From NCBI RefSeq assembly GCF_963169125.1, contig NC_084793.1, positions 97,483,071-97,547,070 of the forward strand: 64,000 bases of DNA, given 5' to 3'. Position 1 is the stretch's first letter, and the number at the start of each line of letters is the position of its first letter. Under the pieces are notes generated by a model that saw only the letters and a program-made list of their open reading frames with translations, was not told the origin of the DNA and did not search any database. Origin of the DNA: Humulus lupulus (lineage: Eukaryota > Streptophyta > Magnoliopsida > Rosales > Cannabaceae). Of the stretch, positions 54,983-64,000 are shown piece after piece. The translations under genes were made by a program, and so were the position numbers.

Positions 54983-56982
54983 CTACAGCTGCCAGCTCAA
55001 GTGGTGGACTCTTCTGCCTTTGGAATTCTGGATTTCTGCTTGGGGTCTCGGTCTTGCCTCTGTACCTCGAGAATTTTCTTGATCGGAGAAAAATTGTATC
55101 TCATCCTTCAAATGTTTGCACTCGTTTGTGTCGTGCCCATAATCATTACGAAAACGACAAAACTTCTTCTTGTCCTTTTTTCCTTCTGAGCGCAAAGGGG
55201 GTGGCTTTCGATACGGTACCTCCTGGTATGTTGCCAAGTAAATCTCAGCCCTTGATGTTGTCAGGATGGTATAATTGGTGAACCTAGGCTGGTAGGGTCG
55301 ATGCTTAGCTTGTTTGTCGGCGGGTGCCAACTTAGCTTTCTTCTCTCCACCCTGCTCGGCCCCTGAAGTATTCCTCTTCTTACCATTGCCCCCACTGCCG
55401 CCCTAAGGGTTTGCACCATTTTTATCTACCTTGACAGTTGCCAGAAGGTTAATGCCATTTTCTTCCTTCATGATAGCATCATCTAGCTTCATATATTTGC
55501 CTGCATAGTCTAAGAACTCTTGCAAGGTGTTGATAGGGTTCCTGTGTATGCTATCCCACAAAGGACTACGATAAATTATTCCTGCTGAGATGGCAATGAA
55601 ATTTCCTTCATCTCCTACCATGGCCGCTCGATTTGCCTCTCTCATGAATCTTTGAATGTAGTCTTTCAGGGATTCGTCTTTCCCTTGCTTGATGTCAGCT
55701 AAATGAGTGGCATAAGCTGGTTGAATCTGCCCAACACTAAAGACCTTACAGAATTCTTTCCTGAACTGTTCCCAGGAAGTGATGGATCCAGGTTTAAACT
55801 TCCAATACCATTCCTGAGCTGAGTCAAAGAGAGTGATAGGGAATACCCTACACCTATAATCATGTTCTACACCAAGTAACTCCATCTGATCCTCGAACTT
55901 CCCAATATGTCGTACCGGGTCCTCCTTCCCAATGTATCTAGGAAGTTTCTGGGTCTTGTATTTCCGTGGTGGCTAGGCAGCTTGGATCTTGGCATTGAAA
56001 GGACTCCTACTTCTATGAGCAAACTCGATATCTTAAGGTTTCTTTGTTAGACCATGAACAGCCATAACGAGTGCATCTATTTGAGCCTGCACTGCTGGTG
56101 GGATCGCTGCTCCAAGTGGGGTGGATATCCCTGGTACCCCTTCCTCCTGAGCACTGGTCCTTCTGTTGATGACCTCCCTCAAATCCTAAGGTCGTGCATC
56201 TTTCCCCAGCCTATCGAACACAGTACAGGTGTTATTCACGGTTCCTTTCCCTTGCGAGACTGAGGGTGTAGGGGCGGTAGGTCTACCTTGCCCTTGTCGA
56301 TGCGACCCAGCCCCCGAGCCTCTCCTCCTACATGACTTTGACATTTGGAATGGCCATTTCCATTCCTGTCATGCCTCTCAGATGTTTGACCCTCGTCTCC
56401 GACGTTGTTTCATCGGTCCCCCTGGGAGGGGGCCTTTGGGTTGGTAATACTTCTACTCCTAGATGGAGTGTTATTCTTCTTAGTCATGGAGGAGGCAGTC
56501 TTGGGCTGTGCCTCTTCATCCTGGGAAAGTGGTTCTGAGAGTGTCCTTGGGGTCCTACTCCTCCCCTGGGACTCCCTATTACTATGGTCTAGCATTCCTG
56601 CTGCTTTGGCCTGAGCCTCCTTCGCCGCCTGAGCAGCAACTTCAGCGTTAGCTCGGGCAAACTGAGTAGCCATCTCTAAGGCCACAGTAGCCTCCTGGTG
56701 CCTCTAGTCAGCCTCATGTTCCCTCTGGATCATCCTCTGGACCTCCTCATCGATCTCCTCTCATTTTCGTTCCATAGTCGCCCTCTGAAGGGAAATTTCT
56801 GCAACAAAGGCTTCCTGCCTCGCCAGAAACTACGCCATCTCCTCCTAGTGAGCGTCTTGTAGATCTTTTGCATCAGGTTGATCTCCAACCTCCACCTAAG
56901 GTTCGTTAACGGGATCTATGGGATCCTGGGTGGTGGAGTCCCTAGGATCAGTCTTCTTGGTCTGACTGGGTTTTGGAGGCAT
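54983..56982 (-). pseudogene. gag of element 5
   Basis: The likely ATG is at 56982 (MPPKPSQTKKTDPRD). The order is an acidic coiled leader, an Ala/Gln-rich helical stretch (56410-56685), the capsid-like Retrotrans_gag core at 55403-55885 (EWYWKFKPGSITSWEQFRKE; ESLKDYIQRFMREANRAA) and a non-standard zinc knuckle (CRFRNDYGHDTNECKHL) in 54983-55330. Most in-frame stops are TAG at sites fitting CAG to TAG change, with a few TGA/TAA. The whole frame remains readable apart from these. Confidence 0.85.
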
Positions 56983-57018
56983 CGTAATAATGATGAAAGT
57001 GTGTTTCTTGATTTCGTA

Positions 57019-57039
57019 CTCTCAATGAAAGCACCAAAA
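57019..57039 (-). promoter_or_regulatory. Primer-binding site of element 5
   Basis: TTTTGGTGCTTTCATTGAG on the minus strand next to the 5' LTR, the same site as in element 1. Confidence 0.7.
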
Positions 57040-57988
57040 TGTTGAACCATGAAATTGGCCAACGGTCGTATGTACAATATACGACACCTTTTGAACGGAA
57101 TAAGTAATATAAATGATAGAATTCGATTATCTTAGATAAACACACCAAAACTTTAAAGTGGTTCAGCCCTGTTGAGATGAACAGTAATAACCTAATCCAC
57201 TTAGCTTTTAGTATTAAGTCACTCGACAATTACAATAATGAACAAAAGTGTTCACTCATTTCTCACTTGCCCATAATTCTAGCCAAAAAAGCTCTCAGCA
57301 AAAAATGACCCCCCCACTTTAATGAAGTCCTGGGTTCTTTATTTATAGTACCCTGGAACTGTTACACGACCAGTGATACTGGGATTGTGGGTTGGCACAT
57401 GATTATCAGGTAGTGGAGGTACGTGTCCACCCTCCCATGATTGTGAGATCGTGGGTCTTCTTGTTGCCTTCTATGGATCGTGGTTGATAATGCACGATAG
57501 AAACGCCTAAGAGATATTAAGTCTCTGTTGGTATGTCAGACTTAGGTGCTAGGCCCTACGACCAAAGCTTGGGTGTTGGACCTGTGACCTTCTGGGTACT
57601 AGGGCATCTTGATCTTCGGGGTGTTAGGCCTGTTGATCTCAGTTTGAACGAGAGTTTGTACTTGGGGGTGTAGGGCGACCAGCCTATGGAGGATAGGGTC
57701 CTTGGGCATATTGGGCCGACCACCCCTAGGGGATACAGGGCTTGCTTGGGCTGACCACCCCTAGGGGGTATAGGGCCTGCTTGGGCCAACCACCCCTAGG
57801 GGGTATAGGGCCTGCTTGGGTCGACGACCTATATGGGGTACTGGCTTGGTCGATCTTTCTATAGGTCCCAGACCTATCCTTTTTGCCCGTCGGTCTTTTC
57901 TCAATACTTTGTCGTTTTTCCTTGATTTGTGATGTCACGTGTCACATTCTCATTCGCCACGTCATCCCTGTGTTTTTTAGGGATAACA
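57040..57988 (-). repeat. 5' LTR of element 5 (949 bp)
   Basis: Starts TGTTGAACCATG on the plus strand and ends GGGATAACA; TATA box at 57340-57347 on the minus strand. It has fewer of the GACCACCCC units than the 3' LTR. ORFs here are spurious. Confidence 0.9.
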
Positions 57989-58429
57989 ATGTGCATGATC
58001 ATAATTATGCTAGTGAATGTTGAATAAGCATGCTAAATGCCTTGTATTTGGATATTTGACATATGATATATGCCCGGTTGCATTGCTTACTTGTGAGTGG
58101 AACTGACTCCATAGTCAGAACCGGCAATGGTGTTAGTATTGACTGTGAAGTTGTGACTCATTAGTCAAGTTCGACAGTAATACTAAGCACTGGTCGTATG
58201 GAATTTACCTATGAGTCAAGAACGGCATAAGTGTAATGAACGCAGAGCCGAAAAGATTAGATCTAATCAACATAAGTATTGAATGAATCATCATGAGCAT
58301 TAATGCTTGACTGACCTCAAGTTCGATGAAAATTAAAAGCGCTTGTCTAGTCTAAAGGCTAGTTACTTAGAGCCAAGGCCAAAAGGCTCAGGTGACTGCA
58401 ACGTCACATGGCTATGGGTGCTGAGCCCA

Positions 58430-58720
58430 AGTTCGTGACTCACTCATTAGTCACTTACATGATTAGGGTGCAGAGCCCAAAGTGTGACTCTTTAGTCACC
58501 TATCTAATTAGGGTGCGGAGCCCAAAGTGTGACTCTTTAGTAACCTATCTGATTAGGGTGCGGAGCCCAAACTGCGACTCACTTATCTGATTAGGGCTAC
58601 AAGCCCCAACATGATTACCAAAATCATTATTGATATTCAATTATTTGATTAGGGTGCAGAGCCCAAGTGCGTGACTTAATTGTCACTTATTTGAGTCAAT
58701 TATTCTAGGTGGACACATTA
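58430..58720 (+). repeat. 54-bp tandem array in the LTR of element 4
   Basis: Units of GATTAGGGTGCRGAGCCCAA then AGTGTGACTCTTTAGTCACC and TATCT. GTGACT and AGTCAC in each unit form a 6-bp stem. It takes the place of the AGAGATAGAC array in solo LTR 20220-23203. Confidence 0.8.
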
Positions 58721-59338
58721 GCCATCTATTCTCATTATGACTTGATAGTCATCCATATAAAGGGTAGGGCCCATAAGTCATCTATACAAAGGGCAAGGCC
58801 CATAAGTCAGCTATACAAAGGGTAGGGACCACAATCATTATTTGGACTTATTTGCATGCTTGAATAGGGCTATTATTGCTAGGCATGCCTATTATGATTT
58901 AGTAACATGTTATTACCTGTTCATGAGCATATTGAGTTTTCTTGCTGAGCTTCGGCTCACGGGTGCTATGTGGTGCAGGTAAAGGCAAAAGAAAGCTGGA
59001 CCATCCTTGAGTTGGAGAGCTTAGGTGACGTTGTGTACATATGTGGCTGCTCGACCACCACGGCTGAGGGTTTAAAGAGGAACTAGGGTTAAACCCTAAT
59101 TTGCCTCTTAGGTCGGCTGGTTGTAAATATTTTATTGTAATTAACCTTTAAAATATATTTTCAGGATCCCAATGTATACAGTAAACGTTTTAGTGAAACA
59201 TTGTATCTTGACCAAAAATTTTAACCCTAAACCGTTAATCATACTTAGTTACACGATTACGGCCAAATGGCTCAGTTAGCGAGTTTATCACTGTTTAAAA
59301 TGTACAACGTAACAGTCCCTGGGTAGTAGGGCGTTACA

Positions 59339-59790
59339 AACTTGGTATCAAAGCGAGCCAAGGTTATGGGTTCCTGTAGACAAGCTGGGCATGTACACTC
59401 ATCACTAAATTCAAGCTTCACTCAGGGTATGGTAACTATTTATGTGGTTATGTGCTTAACTGCTTAAATAGAATGTAAGTGCTTTACTTGCATATTGTAT
59501 TAGGGAGCATGAGATTCTGATAGAGCCTGGCTCTTGACTATTAATATGATTATATGATTACCTATTCTGTGATTATATCTATGTGATATTTGCATGCTGG
59601 AGTTGGAGCATGGTGTGAATGTTGGAAGAGCAGGGGTTATGATTGATGAACAAATGACATGGGCATGTTTATAGCGCTGCAGTGGTTTGTGAATGTAGCG
59701 TGGTATTATTGTTCCCTTGGGGGAAGGCTTTTGAATAAGCTCATCATGTTTAATTGGTCAAGTTATTGACTGCACATTCAATCAGCAGAT
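59339..59790 (+). other. Primer-binding site and leader of element 4
   Basis: TGGTATCAAAGCGAGCC (from 59343) closely resembles the initiator tRNA-Met site TGGTATCAGAGC. The rest of the leader to the gag start at 59791 has no convincing frame. Confidence 0.8.
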
Positions 59791-60765
59791 ATGTATCCAA
59801 GGCAGATAATGAGACCTGGTGATTGTTATACAGAGGTTGGAAATTACAGCCAGGGTTTGGGTTCTTCACCTGCCCCTCAGAATTTCCAGCAGGTGTTTAC
59901 AAATATGCAATTAAGATTGCAAAGGCAAGAGGAAGAGATTAGGTGGTTGAAACAGCAGCGGAATCTATCAAGGAACACCTCTTCCTTTGCTATGCCAGGA
60001 GTGGCACTAGTGTTGGCTCAGCATAGGGTTGAGAACAGATGGGAATTTCTATGTGGAAGATTCCAGGAATATTACCCTCCAGTCTTTGAGGGAGGCCTAG
60101 ATCCATTCAAATCTGAGCACGATCAGTTCCATTCTCGACAGTATGGGGGTGGCAGGTCACAATAGGGTGATTTGTGCTACATATGTATTGTGGGATGATG
60201 CTCGTACATGGTGGGAAGTAGTATCCCAGACATGAGATACAGTTGTAATGGACTGGGAAGAATTTAGGCAGCTGTTTAATGAAAGATATTACTGTGATGC
60301 AGTCAAGACTGCTAAGATGAATGAGTTTCTAAACCTTGTTCAGGGAAATGCAATAGTAACAGAGTATGTTAACAGATTCGATGGGTTGGCCAAGTTTTCT
60401 TTTGATACGGTACCCACCTATGTAGCTCGGAAGGAAAGGTTTATCCAGGGATTGAATCCCATAATAGCTCAGGACATTAGAGTTTCCCCAATGCATGAAA
60501 TCTCTACCTACACTCAGGTGGTAGGGAAGGCTCTTGTTGTTGAGAGCACAGGGAATCAAACTGAGAATTAGGGTACTGGAGAGCGTAGTGCTCAAGTAGT
60601 GACACCTCCATTTATTGGATCGAGCAAGGACAAGGATTGGAAAGTCTACCCAGAATGCATTCGGTGTAAGAGGCGTCATCTGGGAGAATGTCGAGCAAAG
60701 AAATGATTCTTATGTGGAATGGTTGGGCACTTTATGAAGGATTTCCCAGGACAGAGGATGGATGA
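59791..60765 (+). pseudogene. gag of element 4
   Basis: The frame 59791-60165 is the N-terminal part with a helical stretch (MQLRLQRQEEEIRWLKQQRN) and the segment YYPPVFEGGLDPFK. After a frameshift, 60248-60571 holds the capsid-like core (MDWEEFRQLFNERYYCDAVK; QGNAIVTEYVNRFDGLAKFS), typical of chromoviral gag. The zinc-knuckle region follows (CIRCKRRHLGEC, then a stop and FLCGMVGHFMKDF), with the final Cys lost. Not functional. Confidence 0.8.
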
Positions 60766-63010
60766 GCAAAGGGGGGTGGACAGCTCAACTCCAGTTCGAG
60801 TGTTCACTCCAATGCAGTCAGAGACTGAGACTGAGGCTGGTTCCTCAGTGGTGGCAGGTCAGCTTTCTAGTTCTGATTTTCATATTGTGCTGACTAGTTT
60901 TGGTTCCATGATTTTCTTTGTTTGTTGTATCTTGAGGGAATAGATTTGATATGCAAGTTACATGGTTATGTTGTGATGAGAATGTGATATTTTATTGGTG
61001 ATGTTAAGAAATGAGTTAGATTATTGTGTAAGGGACTCATCAGTTGGTGTGATAGGGTTGGTTATGACTGACTTCAATATGATCCTGGATATGGATTGGT
61101 TAGCCAAGTATGAGGCAATAATAGCTTGTAAGGAAAGGATAGTAATAGGGTGAGAAACTCTTGTATGTGTTGGCACTGTGCATGGATCCTGTATGTTTAT
61201 GACATCTGTATTTAGAGTTAAAGATCTATTATAGGAGGATGCATAGAACTCCTAGCTAGTGTGGTGGATACCCTTAGGTTGTGTCAGTGGGATAGGACAA
61301 ACTGGATTAGTCTGTGAGTTTTTGGATGTATTTCCAGGGGATTTGCCAAGATTACATTTACACAAAGAGATAGAATGGTAATTAGATTGATGTCAGGGAC
61401 GGAACTAGGTCTAGGGCACTGTATTGAATGGCTTCAGTAGAACTGTAAGAACTAAAGGCTCATTTATTGAGTAAGATGGTATTCTCCAAGGTGGACCTTT
61501 GATCTAGTTAATACCAGCTAAAGATCAGAGAGAAGGATATGCCGAGGATTGCTTTTTATATCAGATAAGGGTACTAGGAGTGCTGAGTTGTTTTGATGGA
61601 TCAGATGAACAGAGTATTCGAAGATTATCTGAATTGGATTTGTGATCGTCTTGATCGATAGTATTGTGGTATACTCTCAGTTGGATATTTTCCAAGGTCA
61701 AGGAACGCCTTAGAGGGTAGGAGTTTCCTTGGACTGGCAGGATATTACTTGTGCTTTGTGGAAGAGTTTTGTGTCTTCTTACAAATCAGAAGAAATTTGT
61801 AGGTTGTTATGACACCTCAATGACAGGTGGTATACTCTCAATGGAAAAGTGATTGCCTATGCATCATGTTATTTGAATGATATGACCATAACTAGAGCAG
61901 AGTTACTGGTGGGTCAAGTGGCCAATGTTATGTTCGAGTTACTCTTGTAGAGAGGATTAAAGGAAAAGCAGTTAAGTGACCCACAGATGGGAGAATTGAG
62001 GGGAATGTCTTAGCTAGATTAGTTAAGGACTATACAGTGTCAAGTATGATTTATTAAGGTATAGGGATCAGATTTGGAATTCGATGGACACTGGGATTAA
62101 TGAGGGATTTTGGATGAACCTCATACTACCCTTTTTTTCTCTTCATCCAGACATCATGAAGATGTATCAGGATTTGAAAGCTTTATATTGGTGGCCTGGG
62201 ATGGAGAGGGACATGACAGAATATGTGGCAAAGTTCTTAACCTGTTAGCAGGACAAGACAGAGGATCATAAACCAGTAAGGCCATTACAGCCCTTATGTT
62301 TTCCATAGTGGAAGTAAGGAAACATCGCGACAGGTTTTGCGGTGGGGTTGCCCAGGATAGTGGGTCAGCATGATTTGGTTCAGATCATTATGGACCAGTA
62401 TACAAAGGCAGCTCACTTCTATCAGTAAGGATGAGTAATACAGTTGATCAGTTTGCAAACCTCTATGTGAGAAAGATAGTACGCCTTCACGGAATTCGGG
62501 ATCTATCTTATTAGATGAGGACCCTATTATTACTTCCAAGTCTTGAGAAAGATTACAGAAGGCGATGAGTATATAGTTGGAGTTTAGTACAGTTCATTAT
62601 CCTCAGGCTGATTGTAAAACAGAGAGAGAGAGAGAGTTATCCAGTTATTGGAAGGGCACCTTACGAGATGCTATATGGTAGAGAATGTATAGTACCCATT
62701 CATTTGGATGAGATGGGTGAGATGTTATATTTGGATCCTGAGGTAGTTCAGGGGATCATTCAGGTTATTGAAAGGTTAGAGCTTGGATGCTTGCTTCTCA
62801 GAGTAAATGGAAAAGTTATGACGATTTGAAATGCTGGAACATGAAGTTCCAAGTGGAAGACTGCATCTTCCTTAGAGTCTCATCATGGAAATGGATGAGG
62901 AAATAAGGGCAAGTTGAGCTCTAGATTGGTAACACTGTTTGTATCCTGGATAGGATCGGTTAGGTTGCCTTTAGGTTGACCTCAGTTTTGGCACTATCGG
63001 CTGTATACAA
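60766..63010 (+). pseudogene. Decayed pol of element 4
   Basis: Only scraps remain in changing frames: a protease-like MILDMDWLAKYEA near 61080, EFLDVFPGDLPRL near 61320, RT pieces near 61570-61660, an integrase zinc-binding segment (KMYQDLKALYWWPGMERD) near 62160, and at the end an ALSAVYN segment before a chromodomain would start. The text stops at 63012 where a copia LTR begins. This is the most decayed coding region in the window. Confidence 0.7.
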
Positions 63011-63012
63011 TA

Positions 63013-63576
63013 TGTTAGGAACGAGTTTCCTAATACGCAGCGGAATGGTGGTGGGGTTGGCCCAGTGTACAACAAAAATTTTGTAACATCTTTAAACTAC
63101 CTTCAAATATGCGGATCCATTAATATACATAAATTAATCATAAGCAAGTTAAGAATAGAATCCATACCTCTTGAAGCCTATCAAGTGTCCTTGCTATCTT
63201 TTCGTATTTAGAACGATCTTCCGATCCAGGCCACTCCCAGGTACTCACACCAAGATCTTCCAAAGCATTTTCTACACCTCAAGAAGTGTGTGGGCACTTA
63301 GAGAATGAAGGATAGTTTATTTGTGATTCTACTTGACGTACTCAACACATGAGATCAAGATAATAGGCCTGAGAATTGGTTCTTTATTTTTCAGGGAGAG
63401 AAAACTATCGTTCTATTTTTCACAAAGCGAATCTTCTCAGTTTTCTGAGATTGGTTTTTTTTTCTGATTAGTCATTCTTAAAAGAAAATATTCAAAAATA
63501 AATCTGTAACCAACTTACAATTTACCTTTTAATTAATTAATTATTTTATTAATGAAAAAATCCAAAAAAACTAATT
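63013..63576 (-). mobile_element. Copia LTR fragment in element 4, itself interrupted
   Basis: Starts TGTTAGGAACGAG on the plus strand and matches the copia LTR 27631-35588 in its TGAAGCCTATCAAGTG to TGTGTGGGCACTTAGAG part. It is cut at 63577 by a TGTAACAACCC LTR. No gene. Confidence 0.7.
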
Positions 63577-64000
63577 TGTAACAACCCAAAATTACTGTTA
63601 AGGCTTAAGGGCCTTGATTAATGTGTCGGGAGGGCACAGTTGGAAGTTATGTGAATTAATGGTAAAAATGCATGGTTGTGTGACAAGCATGCTTATATGA
63701 TTATTTGGATATATGTGATGCATGACTATGTGTATTAGTATGCAGGTAGGCCCTGATTAGGTTATAAGGGCATAATTGTAATTTTGGCCCAATGAGGGCA
63801 TAAATGTAAACATTTGTGATAAATTGTTGAGACCACATTATTATGTGGATATATTTGTAGCTTGTGACTCAAGGCGATCCTAAAGAGCGGTTTAGAGGAA
63901 AAGTCATGGCGGGGATTTATACCCGACTCGAGGCGAGCCTGGGGGTATTTCTGGGAATTTAGGAAATATATTGGGGTCTATTTGATATTGAGGACTATAA
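63577..64000 (+). mobile_element. LTR of TGTAACRCCC chromoviral family, truncated by the window
   Basis: Begins TGTAACAACCCAAAATTACTG and shows the conserved U3 wording (TTAAGGCTTAAGGGCCTTG) and the CCACATTATTATGTGG hairpin (63833-63848). It may be a solo LTR or the 5' LTR of a further element to the right. Confidence 0.75.

Larger units (their letters stand above)
37349..57988 (-). mobile_element. Ty3/gypsy Tat-lineage retrotransposon (element 5) with antisense extra gene
   Basis: Flanked by the exact duplication ATGTG (37344-37348, 57989-57993). LTRs are 37349-38393 and 57040-57988. Minus-strand order from the right: primer site, gag, protease, RT, RNase H, second RNase H, integrase; then about 6 kb (excluding insertions) before the 3' LTR, holding an antisense gene remnant. 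It has absorbed a solo LTR (42099-43607) and element 6 (44254-49604). The dual RNase H places it in the Tat lineage; an extra gene between integrase and the 3' LTR is known for several Tat elements. Confidence 0.9.
35852..59338 (+). repeat. 5' LTR of element 4 (about 2.84 kb own sequence, split by element 5)
   Basis: Own parts are 35852-37348 and 57989-59338, rejoined across the ATGTG duplication. It has the conserved blocks GAG^GTAAT (36601), AAAG^GTAAGAAAACT (37240) and GTGCAG^GTAAAGG (58973-58986), a cassette at 36825-37005 and a 54-bp array at 58430-58720. The ORFs at 35993 and 36658 have no support as genes. Confidence 0.85.
35852..64000 (+). mobile_element. Tekay/Galadriel-like chromovirus (element 4), plus strand, nested and decayed
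   Basis: The 5' LTR starts at 35852 (TATAACAACCC, the usual G changed to A) and ends at 59338 (GGGCGTTACA), with element 5 inside it. TGGTATCAAAGC follows, then a gag and heavily decayed pol in the plus direction. Internal sequence stops at 63012, where a copia LTR is inserted; its 3' LTR is not seen as such in the window. The LTR identifies the family of the five TGTAACRCCC LTR copies elsewhere in the window. Confidence 0.8.

Noticed and set aside
1..64000. tRNA, rRNA or host protein genes
   Set aside because: None was recognised by eye; all long frames are explained by retrotransposons. A covariance-model scan would be needed to exclude small RNA genes.

Overview
The window is non-genic plant DNA: a stack of nested LTR retrotransposons with no recognisable host gene. 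Evidence for a plant (most likely a eudicot) is Ty3/gypsy Tat-lineage and Tekay-like chromoviral gag-pol remnants, Ty1/copia LTRs, tRNA-primed binding sites, TG...CA LTR ends with 5-bp target duplications, and long AT-rich LTRs. The long 'TGTAACRCCC' LTR family recalls repeats I associate loosely with Cannabaceae; that is a weak guess from memory.

Layout. (1) 1-7920, minus strand: Tat-lineage element 1 (gag, protease, RT, two RNase H domains, integrase, 5' LTR); its 3' LTR is not identifiable in the window. It sits in the left LTR of (2), a Tekay-like chromovirus on the minus strand (about 7921-27630): 3' LTR to 12713, degenerate pol and gag 12735-17103, an extra ORF upstream of gag, a tRNA-Met-type primer site at 19364-19381, and 5' LTR 19384-27630. 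This element has absorbed four solo LTRs (10022-12472, 17109-18292, 20220-23203, 24343-26065). (3) 27631-35851: a Ty1/copia LTR plus a scrap of pol (minus), itself hit by 27858-30173 and by 30532-34073, the latter carrying 30741-33100. (4) 35852 to the right: a second chromovirus on the plus strand with LTR 35852-59338, decayed gag-pol 59791-63010, broken by a copia LTR fragment (63013-63576) that is itself hit by another chromoviral LTR (63577-end). (5) Inside the LTR of (4), 37349-57988 is a Tat-lineage element on the minus strand with both LTRs, gag-pol, and a broken plus-strand (antisense) extra gene related to the 'putative gypsy type transposon' family. (6) Inside (5), 44254-49604 is a short, young-looking, gag-only element with two LTRs of about 1.5 kb, plus a solo LTR at 42099-43607.

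Most insertions were delimited from their 5-bp duplications read directly in the sequence: CACAC, GGCAT, ATTTC, AATAT/AACAT, GGTTT/AGTTT, ATACA/ATGCA, TGAAT, ATGTG, CTCTC, CTAAG.

The most interesting pattern is not a gene. At least eight LTR regions from unrelated families carry a short GC-rich cassette built from repeated self-complementary words (GCGCTACAGCGC, GTCGCGAC, GGCCGCGGCC, CCGCGGCT), at a family-consistent position, and the same words recur in different families. The long chromoviral LTRs also share three splice-site-like blocks, two of which flank fast-changing tandem arrays. All coding regions except the gag of the short element 6 are interrupted by stops or frameshifts.
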